Under the pieces are notes generated by a model. The model saw nothing but the letters and a program-made list of their open reading frames with translations. It was not told where the DNA came from and ran no database searches. Source: Bacteroidales bacterium UBA3816 (lineage in GTDB: Bacteria; Bacteroidota; Bacteroidia; Bacteroidales; P3). From it: 13,000 nt of DNA. This document shows, in pieces, positions 1 to 7,544 of this stretch (positions within the stretch are counted from its first letter, which is position 1; every line of letters begins with the position of its first letter). Position numbers and translations under genes: made by a program. The stretch is from the NCBI GenBank assembly GCA_002368955.1, contig DFDY01000017.1, positions 1-13,000 on the forward strand, in the 5' to 3' direction.

Positions 1-21
1 GTCATACTTTGTACTAGAGCG
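1..21. repeat. Right terminus of a second copy of the 183-bp structured element
   Basis: These 21 bases are identical to 12597-12617, the right end of the inverted-repeat element at 12435-12617. The identity ends exactly at the inferred boundary: base 21 is the terminal G, and the next bases differ (eight T's here, AATTGTTT at the other copy). The rest of this copy lies left of the window and cannot be seen. The first 8 flanking bases (22-29, all T) would be its target-site duplication if it inserted like the complete copy. The identity is seen directly; membership in a mobile family is inferred. Confidence 0.75.
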
Positions 22-165
22 TTTTTTTTATTGAGGGGGTAAAAATAAAACACGGATGTCGCAGTGTAACTGGCAAAAGCGACTTTCGCAAGGCGTGGTG
101 GGCGATTCGGGCCACGAACGTGGCAGTACGGGACGGAAAAGGGTGGTTTTTGTGTTGAAAAATGA
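22..165. other. Intergenic stretch with short palindromes, no gene seen
   Basis: I see no convincing gene here. A 70-codon open frame crosses the region but has no signal, motif or start context and runs through the promoter at 166-196. Two small palindromes are visible: GCCAC-GAAC-GTGGC at 111-124 and GCGA-CTT-TCGC at 79-89. The run of eight T's at 22-29 directly abuts the repeat end. Confidence 0.5.
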
Positions 166-196
166 GTTGTTAATCGGAAAAAAAATCGTATTTTTG
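166..196 (+). promoter_or_regulatory. Bacteroidota-type promoter for the beta-CASP hydrolase unit
   Basis: A -7 box TATTTTTG (TAnnTTTG) lies at 189-196, with GTTG at 166-169 as the -33 element and a 19-base spacer. This matches the known Bacteroides consensus TTTG-N19/20-TAnnTTTG. It lies about 85 bases before the ATG at 282 and would drive that gene and the next one. Confidence 0.75.
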
Positions 197-281
197 CACA
201 TGTGTTTGTCCTGCCCCATCAGGGAAGGAGGGACACGCATTAGATTGCTAACTATTTATTTATATTAAAAACAGGCATTAT

Positions 282-1682
282 ATGAAACTATCATTCATGG
301 GAGCTACACGCGAGGTGACAGGAAGCAAGCACCTCATCACAACAAAAAAAGGTCTGAAAATTTTGTTGGACTGTGGTATGTATCAAGGCAAAGGTCTGGA
401 GACCGATGCCATGAACCGCGACTTGGGTTTCGACCCAGCTGAGATTGACTATCTCATTCTCTCCCATGCACATATCGACCATTCGGGTCTGATACCGTTT
501 ATCTATAAGTTAGGCTTTCGTGGCACCATTCTCTGCACCCCCGCCACCCGCGACCTTTGCGCCATCATGCTGGCCGATGCTGGCCGCATACAGGAGGCCG
601 ATGTGCACACTTTCAACAAGAAACGCAAGGCCCAAGGCGAAGAGCCCGTAGAGCCTATCTATACTGAAAAAGAGGCACAGGAGTGCATGAGTTGTTTCAT
701 CAGTGTGCCCTATCACAAGCCTTTTAATATTGAGGGCGAGGTGGTGGTTGAGTTTTTCGATGCCGGACATATCCTTGGCAGCAGCTGTGTCTATTTGGAA
801 ATCAAGGATGGCCGCCGCACTATTAAACTGGGTTTCACCGGCGACATCGGCCGTTATGACAAGCATATCCTTCGCGACCCAGAGCCTTTCCCCCAAGTGG
901 ATTACCTGATTATGGAGTCAACCTACGGAGACCGCCTGCATACATCTATCAGCAATGCCGAGCAGGAACTGCTGATGGCCGTGCTGGACACTTGCACCAA
1001 GAAGAAAGGCAAACTCATCATCCCCTCTTTCGCCATTGGTCGCGCCCAAGAAATCATTTATGCGCTGGACCGCCTGGCTTCAGCCCATCTGCTGCCCGAC
1101 GTGGATGTCTTTGTAGATAGTCCGCTAAGCATTTCGGCCACCAATATCATGCGGCTGCATCAGGAGTGTTTTGGTGCGCCTATTTTGGAATACATGAAAA
1201 ATGACCCTGACCCCTTCGGTTTCGACCGCCTTCAGTACATCCAATCTGTGGAGGCCTCCAAAGCACTGAATGTCCGTCACAAGCCCTGCGTCATTATCTC
1301 TGCCTCGGGCATGATGGAGGCGGGACGTGTCAAGCATCATATTGCCAACCACATCGAAGATCCCTCCACTACTATCCTTTGTGTGGGTTACTGCGAGCCT
1401 AAAACATTGGGCGCTAAGATTATGAGGGGCGATAAGGAGGTTTCTATTTTCGGACACCTCTTCAAGGTGCGGGCCGAGCTGCGCCGTATCGAATCCCTTT
1501 CCGGACATGGCGACTATAGCGAGATGATCAATTACATCGGCTGTCAGGAAAAGAAAAAACTCAAGAAACTCTTCCTGGTCCACGGCGAAGAGCAGACACA
1601 GTTCAATTTCCGCGACACCCTCTCTAACCTCGGCTGGAAGAACATCGAAATCCCCGTATTCCGTCAGGAATACGACCTGTAG
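282..1682 (+). CDS. MBL-fold beta-CASP metallo-hydrolase with RNA specificity domain
   Basis: This is a 466-residue zinc-dependent hydrolase of the metallo-beta-lactamase/beta-CASP superfamily, whose members mostly cleave RNA (CPSF73/Ysh1 and RNase J relatives). Visible motifs are the metal-binding HAHIDH at residues 62-67, the AGHILGS His at 163, and the TGD Asp at 188. Beta-CASP motifs follow: ESTYGDR near 212-218, PSFAIGRAQE near 248, and SASGMMEAGR at 340-349. The C-terminal RMMBL-type part has SGHGD (His409) and LVHGE (His434). All expected metal ligands are present, so it should be active. There is no signal peptide, so it is cytoplasmic. The length is normal for the bacterial single-chain group. 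The ATG at 282 places the typical MKLSFMGA strand at the N-terminus. The natural RNA substrate is unknown; the role in RNA processing is inferred from the family. Confidence 0.93.
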   Translation: MKLSFMGATREVTGSKHLITTKKGLKILLDCGMYQGKGLETDAMNRDLGFDPAEIDYLILSHAHIDHSGLIPFIYKLGFRGTILCTPATRDLCAIMLADAGRIQEADVHTFNKKRKAQGEEPVEPIYTEKEAQECMSCFISVPYHKPFNIEGEVVVEFFDAGHILGSSCVYLEIKDGRRTIKLGFTGDIGRYDKHILRDPEPFPQVDYLIMESTYGDRLHTSISNAEQELLMAVLDTCTKKKGKLIIPSFAIGRAQEIIYALDRLASAHLLPDVDVFVDSPLSISATNIMRLHQECFGAPILEYMKNDPDPFGFDRLQYIQSVEASKALNVRHKPCVIISASGMMEAGRVKHHIANHIEDPSTTILCVGYCEPKTLGAKIMRGDKEVSIFGHLFKVRAELRRIESLSGHGDYSEMINYIGCQEKKKLKKLFLVHGEEQTQFNFRDTLSNLGWKNIEIPVFRQEYDL

Positions 1683-1684
1683 CG

Positions 1685-2383
1685 GTGGATACCATGGAAC
1701 AAGACAAACAGCACATAAGGTGGCATAAACAAAGTATGAGTAATCAGAATAATCAGAATGGTATGAATAGTCAGAGTACTCCGAGTACTCAGAATACTCC
1801 GAGTACTCAGAATACTCCGAGTTCTCCGACTAATCAGCCTCCTTCAGCTGCTCCCGTCACTTTTCTCCCCAAGCATGGGCATTATCGCAACTTGAGGGTG
1901 TATAAGGTCACCGAGATCATCTACGACATCACATATTATTTCACCCGGCACTATCTGAGCCATGGCGACCGCACGGTGGACCAGATGGTGCAGGCTGCTC
2001 GCAGCGGCAAACAGAATATTGCCGAGGGCAACCAGGCCGCTGCTACTTCTTCTGAGACAGAAATCAAGCTCACCAATGTGGCCAAAGCCAGCTTGGAGGA
2101 GTTGTTGGTCGACTATGAGGACTATCTGCGAGTGCATGGCTTTGGCCAGTGGGATACGCAGCATCCTCGTTATGAGAAGATGCGGCGTTACGCGCGAAGT
2201 GAACAGATAAAGTCCGACTATACCCTGACTATGCAACGCATGAACGATGAGGAATTGGCCAATCTTGCCGTCACCCTCATCCACCAAGCCATCTATATGC
2301 TCCACCGGTTGCTGGTGACGATGCAGAACCGCTTTGTTTCGGAAGGTGGCATAAGGGAGCAGATGTATAAAAAGGTTGTGTGA
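1685..2383 (+). CDS. Four-helix-bundle suffix domain protein
   Basis: This 232-residue protein begins 2 bases after the upstream stop and so is almost certainly co-transcribed with the beta-CASP hydrolase. Residues 1-58 are a polar, disordered-looking N-terminus rich in N, Q, S, T and P. From about residue 60 the sequence (HGHYRNLRVYKVTEIIYDIT, then RSGKQNIAEGNQAA and SLEELLVDYEDYLR) matches what I know of the 'four helix bundle suffix' family. That family is related in fold to S23/Avd-type four-helix bundles, which are basic proteins that bind nucleic acid or partner proteins. The start is uncertain: GTG 1685, ATG 1694 and ATG 1736 are all in frame and all precede the domain. No catalytic residues are evident. 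The operon suggests a partner role for the nuclease, which is inference. Confidence 0.85.
   Translation: MDTMEQDKQHIRWHKQSMSNQNNQNGMNSQSTPSTQNTPSTQNTPSSPTNQPPSAAPVTFLPKHGHYRNLRVYKVTEIIYDITYYFTRHYLSHGDRTVDQMVQAARSGKQNIAEGNQAAATSSETEIKLTNVAKASLEELLVDYEDYLRVHGFGQWDTQHPRYEKMRRYARSEQIKSDYTLTMQRMNDEELANLAVTLIHQAIYMLHRLLVTMQNRFVSEGGIREQMYKKVV
1778..1822 (+). repeat. 18-bp in-frame tandem repeat coding TPSTQN
   Basis: Two perfect 18-base copies (1778-1795 and 1796-1813) are followed by a 9-base partial copy at 1814-1822. Each copy encodes Thr-Pro-Ser-Thr-Gln-Asn in the disordered N-terminus of the four-helix protein. Because the unit is a multiple of three, gain or loss of a copy would keep the frame. 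Confidence 0.85.
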
Positions 2384-2421
2384 GTTATCGGAATGACTAT
2401 GGTAAAATCGATCATTAAAAA

Positions 2422-2453
2422 AATGGTCATTTAGAAAAAATATTGTATTTTTG
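2422..2453 (+). promoter_or_regulatory. Promoter of the cstA-family gene
   Basis: A perfect -7 box TATTTTTG lies at 2446-2453, 22 bases before the ATG at 2476. The -33 region is weak (AATG at 2422-2425, 20-base spacer). An imperfectly spaced inverted pair AATGAC (2392-2397) / GTCATT (2426-2431) overlaps the -33 region and might be an operator, but this is speculative. Confidence 0.65.
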
Positions 2454-2475
2454 CAAATCTAAATAATTGTTAGTT

Positions 2476-3942
2476 ATGGTAACATTCATTATAGCTATTG
2501 TATTGTTGCTCTTGGGCTATTTCGTATACTCCAAGTTCATTGAACGTATGATTGAGGTTGATCCTAAGCGGTCAACTCCGGCGGTAAGTCACCCCGACGG
2601 GGTGGACTATGTGCCCATGAAACCGTGGCGTATTTATCTCATTCAGTTTCTTAATATTGCAGGTGTTGGTCCTATCTGTGGTGCCATCATGGGTGCGCAG
2701 TTTGGAACAGCCTCTTTTTTGTGGATAGTCTTCGGCAGTATCTTTGCCGGTGCAGTTCATGATTTTATTGCGGGTTTTATTTCCATACGTATGGATGGAG
2801 CCTCACTGCCAGAGATTCATGGTAAGTATTTGGGTAACGGCATGAAGCAGGTGATGCGTGCCTTCACCGTGTTGCTTATGATACTGGTAGGAGCCGTGTT
2901 TGTCAACACTCCTGCCGTGTTGCTCAATAACAATTTCACGCCCGACTGGAATATCTTCATCTGGGTGGGCATCATTTTTGCCTACTATCTGATTGCCACT
3001 TTGCTACCTATCGACAAGCTGATAGGCAAGATCTATCCCATCTTTGGATTTCTATTGCTTGCCATGGCCGTGGCCATTGTGGTGGCCTTCGTGGTTAGGC
3101 AACCCCATATTCCCGAGATTTGGGAAGGTTTGCAGAACCGACATCCCAATGCGGCGCACAACCCCATATTCCCAATGATGTTCATCAGCATAGCCTGTGG
3201 GGCCATTAGTGGGTTCCATGCCACCCAGTCGCCCCTCATGGCCCGCTGCATGACCAATGAGAAACAGGCGCGACCAATCTTCTATGGTGCCATGATAACC
3301 GAGGGTGTGGTGGCCCTAATTTGGGCTGCCGCCGCCACGGTATTCTACCACGACCCCATTCTGGCAGCCAAGACCATTAGTCCAGAAGGACAGCCCCTTG
3401 GCGGCAATGCCATGGTGGGGGTGATAGCCAACGAATGGTTTACGCCCCTGATTGCCACTATTTGTATTCTAGGCGTCATTAGTGCAGCCGTCACCAGCGG
3501 TGACACCGCCTTGCGTTCGGCCCGACTGATAGTGGCCGACTTCATGCATGTGGACCAGAAGCCCATACCGAAGCGCCTGTTGGTGGCCCTGCCCATCTTC
3601 CTGTTGGCCGCGGGGCTGCTGGTTTTCTCGCTAGCCGACCCATCGGGATTCGACTTCATCTGGCGCTATTTTGCATGGAGCAATCAGGTGTTGGCTACCG
3701 TAACGTTATGGACCATCGCTGTTTTCCTGTGCATAAAGAAGAAGCCATTTGTCATTGCCCTCATTCCAGCCGTCTTCATGACCATGGTTACTACCAGCTT
3801 CCTTTTCGTGGCCGAAAAAGAAGGTCTGGGTGGTGTGCTGCCTCGTGGGTTAGGTTACATTTTGGGCGCAGTGGTCACTTTAGTGGTTTCGGCGGTATTT
3901 GTCCGATTTGCAATACGTAACAGAACTTCTAAACAACAATAG
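2476..3942 (+). CDS. cstA: Carbon starvation CstA-family inner-membrane transporter
   Basis: This is a 488-residue polytopic inner-membrane protein of the CstA family. The E. coli members CstA and BtsT take up pyruvate and have been linked to peptide use during carbon starvation. The family signature is visible near the N-terminus (KPWRIYLIQFLNIAGVGPI, about residues 49-67, then GAIMGAQFG), and GFHATQSPLMAR lies near residue 246. Roughly a dozen hydrophobic segments run to the C-terminus. The protein is shorter than the ~700-residue E. coli proteins, as is usual for Bacteroidota members. I chose ATG 2476 because the alternative TTG at 2467 adds only three residues and lies closer to the promoter. 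It has its own promoter, so it is independent of the upstream pair. The exact substrate cannot be read from the sequence; pyruvate or peptides are inferred from relatives. Confidence 0.92.
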   Translation: MVTFIIAIVLLLLGYFVYSKFIERMIEVDPKRSTPAVSHPDGVDYVPMKPWRIYLIQFLNIAGVGPICGAIMGAQFGTASFLWIVFGSIFAGAVHDFIAGFISIRMDGASLPEIHGKYLGNGMKQVMRAFTVLLMILVGAVFVNTPAVLLNNNFTPDWNIFIWVGIIFAYYLIATLLPIDKLIGKIYPIFGFLLLAMAVAIVVAFVVRQPHIPEIWEGLQNRHPNAAHNPIFPMMFISIACGAISGFHATQSPLMARCMTNEKQARPIFYGAMITEGVVALIWAAAATVFYHDPILAAKTISPEGQPLGGNAMVGVIANEWFTPLIATICILGVISAAVTSGDTALRSARLIVADFMHVDQKPIPKRLLVALPIFLLAAGLLVFSLADPSGFDFIWRYFAWSNQVLATVTLWTIAVFLCIKKKPFVIALIPAVFMTMVTTSFLFVAEKEGLGGVLPRGLGYILGAVVTLVVSAVFVRFAIRNRTSKQQ

Positions 3943-4126
3943 GCGGCAGGTTTCACTTTTGTGTGCCATGGACTACTTGTTTGGGCGGGGGATCGGCATT
4001 GGATTTGACTGCTAGTTTATGAAAAAGTGCCAAGGGTCAACGGCAAAAAAGCGTCGATTATTGGCTCTAAGTTTAGACCGTTCGGTAGAAAAACTTGGCG
4101 CGATACAATTTTTTTAATAATCGTCC
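3943..4126. other. Intergenic gap after cstA, no gene or terminator seen
   Basis: No convincing open frame, RNA gene or hairpin with a T-tract is visible between the cstA stop and the next promoter. The T-run at 4109-4115 is not preceded by a clear stem. Confidence 0.45.
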
Positions 4127-4156
4127 GTTACTATTAAAGAAAAAATCGTATCTTTG
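4127..4156 (+). promoter_or_regulatory. Promoter of the secreted YD-repeat-like gene
   Basis: A -7 box TATCTTTG (TAnnTTTG) lies at 4149-4156, 33 bases before the chosen start codon at 4190. The -33 element is weak (GTTA at 4127-4130, 18-base spacer). Confidence 0.65.
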
Positions 4157-4189
4157 CAACGTGTTTTATATTGAATAATAATGTGTAAC

Positions 4190-5017
4190 ATGAAGAAATA
4201 TATTGTTTTATCATTGGTTTGGCTGGCTGTTGGCTCGGCTTTTGCTGGCAACGGTCCTCGCAAGACCTCCCGTCAGGAAATGGGTATCAACGGCAACGCC
4301 GTGTATGTTATTGAATACACCTATGATATTCACGGCGGTCGCAACGGTGGTCGTCAGCTTATATGCATTGACTCTATTACCTTTGATAAGCGGGGCAATT
4401 TTCAGGACAAGTACCGTACCAAAGGAGGTGAGTATACGTGGTATTCCTACTATTTCGATGTCCATGGCTATGCATTGGGCTGGAACGAATATAACCGGGC
4501 CAAGGAACTCACGGGACGCACTGCCTACCGCAATGACAAGAACGGTAACCGTATTGAGCGTAAGGTCTTCATGGGCGATCATATGACCAAGAAGGAGACT
4601 TCGCGCTATGAGAACAACCGGTTGGTGGAGGAACAGAGTTTTGCGCCCGACGGCACCATGACCGAGAAACGTGTATATAAGTACGACGCGGCAGGCAACA
4701 ACACCGAGATGGAGTTCTACGACCGCGACGGCGAACTGATGCAGCGCTATCTGTATCAATATGACAGCCATGGCAACCGCATTGAATGGCGTTTCTACGA
4801 TGCTGACGATTTCTTGGTTGCCCTAACAACATATTATTATGATGACCATGACAACCTTATCGAACTCTCCTCGTTCAACTACGACGAACACCTGAACTGG
4901 AAGCACAGTTATGTGTATGAGTACGATGAAGACGACAACTGGGTTCGCCAGACCATCTATCGCAACAATGTTGCCTATCAGGTCATTGAGCGCGAAATTG
5001 CTTTCCCGGTCTATTAA
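4190..5017 (+). CDS. Secreted protein with RHS/YD-like repeats
   Basis: This 275-residue exported protein has a clear signal peptide (residues 1-19, basic MKK, hydrophobic core, AFA cleavage motif). The mature part is rich in Tyr, Asp, Asn and Gly and carries degenerate repeats of about 24-28 residues with the pattern Y-x-YD-xx-GN-xx-E-xx-FYD-x-D. Examples are YKYDAAGN, YQYDSHGN, YYYDDHDN and YEYDEDDN in the C-terminal half, with weaker copies before them. This resembles the YD repeats of RHS proteins, which form beta-sheet shells. There is no RHS core motif or toxin tip, and the protein is far shorter than RHS proteins. I chose ATG 4190 because it gives the typical MKK signal start; an in-frame ATG at 4181 adds three residues. 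The role is unknown. Periplasmic or surface binding is only a guess. Confidence 0.8.
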   Translation: MKKYIVLSLVWLAVGSAFAGNGPRKTSRQEMGINGNAVYVIEYTYDIHGGRNGGRQLICIDSITFDKRGNFQDKYRTKGGEYTWYSYYFDVHGYALGWNEYNRAKELTGRTAYRNDKNGNRIERKVFMGDHMTKKETSRYENNRLVEEQSFAPDGTMTEKRVYKYDAAGNNTEMEFYDRDGELMQRYLYQYDSHGNRIEWRFYDADDFLVALTTYYYDDHDNLIELSSFNYDEHLNWKHSYVYEYDEDDNWVRQTIYRNNVAYQVIEREIAFPVY

Positions 5018-5037
5018 TCAAGATTAGTATCATTATC

Positions 5038-5071
5038 GATGCAACCTTTGGGCACTTGTCTGGGTTGCATC
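5038..5071 (+). terminator. Hairpin between the YD-repeat and SIMPL genes
   Basis: GATGCAACC (5038-5046) pairs perfectly with GGTTGCATC (5063-5071) around a 16-base loop. It starts 21 bases after the upstream stop and is followed by the A/T-rich run ATATTTTATAA rather than a pure T-tract. It may be a weak or leaky terminator, or an mRNA-processing structure in the leader of the next gene. No promoter box is visible between it and the ATG at 5108, so some read-through is likely. Confidence 0.45.
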
Positions 5072-5107
5072 ATATTTTATAATAAAACTAACAAACAAAC
5101 TATCGCT

Positions 5108-5851
5108 ATGAAAAAAACTTCGCTTTTGTATGCTGCTACCGTTTTTGGCGTTTGCATGGTTGTGTCCGTGTGGTTGGGTGGCAAGTGGTTTAATCAAGCT
5201 CGTGGTCATGCCAAGACCGTTTCTGTGGTTGGCATGGCAGAGCGAGACTTTGACTCAGATTTGATTGTTTGGGACATTAGCTACAATGTGCTTGACATGA
5301 GCATCGCTAATGGCTATTCTGAACTGAAGCAGGTGACCCAGGTCGTTAAACAATATTTGACAGAACAGGGTATTAAAGAGAGCGAGATGGATTTCAAGGC
5401 CATCACTAACTACAAGGAGACTGAATATGTGTATAATCGCGAAACTCAGACTTCTCAGAATGAGTTCCGGGGTTACCGCCTTACCCAGCGAGTGCGTATT
5501 GAAAGCAATGATGTGGAGACTGTGGAGAAAGTTCAGCGCCAGATTTCCGAGTTGCTTGACCGTGGCATTGACATTGACGATAACAGTTTGGCATACTACT
5601 ACACTAAACTTTCAGACCTGAAAATTGAGATGCTGGCCGAGGCTACCAACAACGCCAAAGAGCGTGCCAAGACCATCGCCAAGAGTGCAGGCTCACGTTT
5701 GGGCAAACTACAGACGGCCAATATGGGCGTGTTCCAAATCACTGCGCCCAATTCGTCAGACGAGGACTACTCTTGGGGTGGCACGTTCAACACCAGTTCT
5801 AAGAGAAAACGTGCAAGCATCAACATGCGTCTGACCTATTATGTGAAATAG
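5108..5851 (+). CDS. SIMPL domain (DUF541) membrane-anchored protein
   Basis: This 247-residue protein has one N-terminal hydrophobic segment (about residues 5-24, after MKK) that serves as a signal anchor or uncleaved signal peptide. The rest faces the periplasm. From VSVVGMAERDFDSDLIVWDI onward it follows the SIMPL/DUF541 pattern: an opening strand, a long amphipathic helix (ELKQVTQVVKQYLTEQGI), a strand block (GYRLTQRVRIES), a second helix (NAKERAKTIAKSAGSRLGKL), and a closing beta strand (INMRLTYYVK). SIMPL proteins such as E. coli YggE and Brucella BP26 are small periplasmic or outer-membrane-associated proteins, some forming ring oligomers or linked to stress. The precise biochemical role is unknown. 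I chose ATG 5108 because the upstream in-frame extension to 5039 would put a hairpin inside the gene and hide the signal segment. Confidence 0.88.
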   Translation: MKKTSLLYAATVFGVCMVVSVWLGGKWFNQARGHAKTVSVVGMAERDFDSDLIVWDISYNVLDMSIANGYSELKQVTQVVKQYLTEQGIKESEMDFKAITNYKETEYVYNRETQTSQNEFRGYRLTQRVRIESNDVETVEKVQRQISELLDRGIDIDDNSLAYYYTKLSDLKIEMLAEATNNAKERAKTIAKSAGSRLGKLQTANMGVFQITAPNSSDEDYSWGGTFNTSSKRKRASINMRLTYYVK

Positions 5852-5874
5852 CCGATGCTTGATTGCCGTAGCAT

Positions 5875-5909
5875 AAAGACGTGATTCCTGTGCATCACGT
5901 CTTTTTTTT
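5875..5909 (+). terminator. Strong intrinsic terminator after the SIMPL gene
   Basis: AAAGACGTGAT (5875-5885) and ATCACGTCTTT (5894-5904) form an 11-bp perfect stem with an 8-base loop, and the T-run continues to 5909. It begins 23 bases after the SIMPL stop and ends only 8 bases before the next ATG at 5918. Because the stem begins with AAA, it also has a short T-tract on the minus strand. Confidence 0.88.
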
Positions 5910-5917
5910 AATCCGAT

Positions 5918-7501
5918 ATGAAAAACAAATTACTTTTCCTGGCTCTTCTGCCGACTTTTCTCTTCTCTTTGTCGGCTGCGCAAGCTCAATTTCCAGCTGG
6001 AAAGGACGACATAGTCATCCTTTTCGAAAACGATGTGCATGGCGCTGTTGAGGGCTACCCTGTCTTGGCAGACATGCAGGACTTGATGGGTCAACAAAGT
6101 AACTATGTGGTGACTATTTCCTGTGGTGATTTCCTTTCAGGGACCTCCCTGGGTTCCTATTCTCAGGGTGGTTATATTGTTAGGTTGATGAACGCGGTGG
6201 GATATGATTTCTACACCCTGGGCAACCATGAATTTGATTATGGTGTTCCCATGTTGAAGAAAAGGGTTTCGCAATTGAAAGCGCATCCCCTTTGTTGCAA
6301 TCTTTCAGAGAATGCTTCAGGCAATATGCTGTTTGACAGCTATGCTATTCGCACCTATGGCAGTAAAAAAGTGGCCTTTGTGGGTATCACCACACCAAAT
6401 GTCCCAACAACAAGTACACCTGCCTTTTTCCAAGACAGCGTTGGTCAGTGGTTGTACACATTCCATAGCGAGCATCTGGACTCGTTGCTGCAAGTGTGTG
6501 TCGATGAGGTGCGCGATTTGGGCGCCGACTACGTTGTGCTGATTGCCCATGTGGGAGAGACCGATTTGCCACCGTTGGTGTCCAAGACTACGGGGATAGA
6601 TGTGGTACTTGACGGACATTCTCATTCCGTCTTGCCCCATACCCTATTGCCCAATCGCGAGGGCAGGCCAGTCCTCTGGACCTCTACGGGCACCAAGTTT
6701 AAAAATATTGGACAAGTGGTCATTAGTAAGAGTGGGGCCATCTACAGTGACCTCATTCAAGTTGACAACGTGCATAGTCAGAAGGCATCGGTGAGCGATA
6801 CTTTAGAGGCTATTCTTCGGGATTATTCGGCTGTGGGTGGCCGCAAAGTGGGTTGTTCGGAGGGTGAATTAATCCGCAATAGCACCAATAAGGAACTTTT
6901 AGACTCCCCTTTGGGCAACCTTTGTGCCGATGCCTATCGGCAGCTTTCTGGCGCGCAGATAGGTCTCATCAATCGTGGTGGCATCCGCGCCGATCTTCAT
7001 CGAGGCAATTTGACCTATGATGACCTTTATTCGGTGCTGCCTTTCGACAATCAGATGGTTCTGATAGAGGTGAGTGGGCAGTGCCTGCTGGATGCTTTGG
7101 AGATGGCTGCACGTCATTGGCCCAAGCTCGATGGAGGCTTCCTGCAAGTCTCTGGCCTCACCTTTGAAGTGGATTTTTCTCATCCCAGCTCTGTCGTATT
7201 AGATTCCAACGGCATTTTCCTGCGTGTGGATGGTTCCCGGCGAGTGAAAAACGTCAATGTATATAATCCCCAATTTGGTCGTTATGAGCCGCTTAAACCT
7301 CAGTGCCATTATACAGTAGGCGGATGTGAATACTTTCTGCTTCATCATGGCGATGGACATAATTTTTATGATGCCAAGGTGCTAAGCTCCAATATGGGGT
7401 TAGACGTGCAAGTGCTTGAGAAATTCCTTAGCGAGAGTCTTCACGGCATCATTGGTTCTCAGTATCTTAGGTCACAGGGGCGCATCAAGATTAGTAACTA
7501 G
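5918..7501 (+). CDS. Exported bifunctional metallophosphatase/5'-nucleotidase (UshA-like)
   Basis: This 527-residue exported enzyme is expected to hydrolyse nucleoside 5'-phosphates (and possibly UDP-sugars or cyclic nucleotides) to nucleosides plus phosphate in the periplasm. Residues 1-24 are a signal peptide ending AQAQ. The calcineurin-like metallophosphatase domain shows ENDVHG (38-42, dimetal Asp and His), GDFLSG (Asp71), GNHEFDYG (102-109), AHVGE (His211) and DGHSHS (232-237). The C-terminal 5'-nucleotidase domain shows LGNLCADAYR, INRGGIRADL (about 351-360) and LPFDNQ, the usual substrate-binding segments. All key residues appear intact and the length is typical. The ATG sits 8 bases after a strong terminator and no promoter box is visible in between, so expression may depend on read-through. 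The next gene is a nucleoside permease, which fits a nucleotide-salvage role. Confidence 0.93.
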   Translation: MKNKLLFLALLPTFLFSLSAAQAQFPAGKDDIVILFENDVHGAVEGYPVLADMQDLMGQQSNYVVTISCGDFLSGTSLGSYSQGGYIVRLMNAVGYDFYTLGNHEFDYGVPMLKKRVSQLKAHPLCCNLSENASGNMLFDSYAIRTYGSKKVAFVGITTPNVPTTSTPAFFQDSVGQWLYTFHSEHLDSLLQVCVDEVRDLGADYVVLIAHVGETDLPPLVSKTTGIDVVLDGHSHSVLPHTLLPNREGRPVLWTSTGTKFKNIGQVVISKSGAIYSDLIQVDNVHSQKASVSDTLEAILRDYSAVGGRKVGCSEGELIRNSTNKELLDSPLGNLCADAYRQLSGAQIGLINRGGIRADLHRGNLTYDDLYSVLPFDNQMVLIEVSGQCLLDALEMAARHWPKLDGGFLQVSGLTFEVDFSHPSSVVLDSNGIFLRVDGSRRVKNVNVYNPQFGRYEPLKPQCHYTVGGCEYFLLHHGDGHNFYDAKVLSSNMGLDVQVLEKFLSESLHGIIGSQYLRSQGRIKISN

Positions 7502-7544
7502 TTCCTATAGGCTAAAAGAATATTGTTAAATCATCACTTAGGCG

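Noticed and set aside
56..268. 70-codon plus-strand open frame in the left intergenic region
   Set aside because: It runs across the consensus promoter at 166-196, has no motif or signal peptide, and its composition is not protein-like.
2392..2431. AATGAC / GTCATT inverted pair ahead of cstA as a regulator operator
   Set aside because: The 6-base arms are 28 bases apart in an A/T-rich region, so chance is likely. It is mentioned only as a weak note with the promoter.
4061..4080. TTGGCTCTA followed by GTTTAGA, resembling the left end of the 183-bp element (TTGGCTCTAGTTTGATA)
   Set aside because: The similarity is short and needs an offset. There is no matching right end (ACTAGAGC) about 180 bases on and no flanking duplication, so chance is likely.
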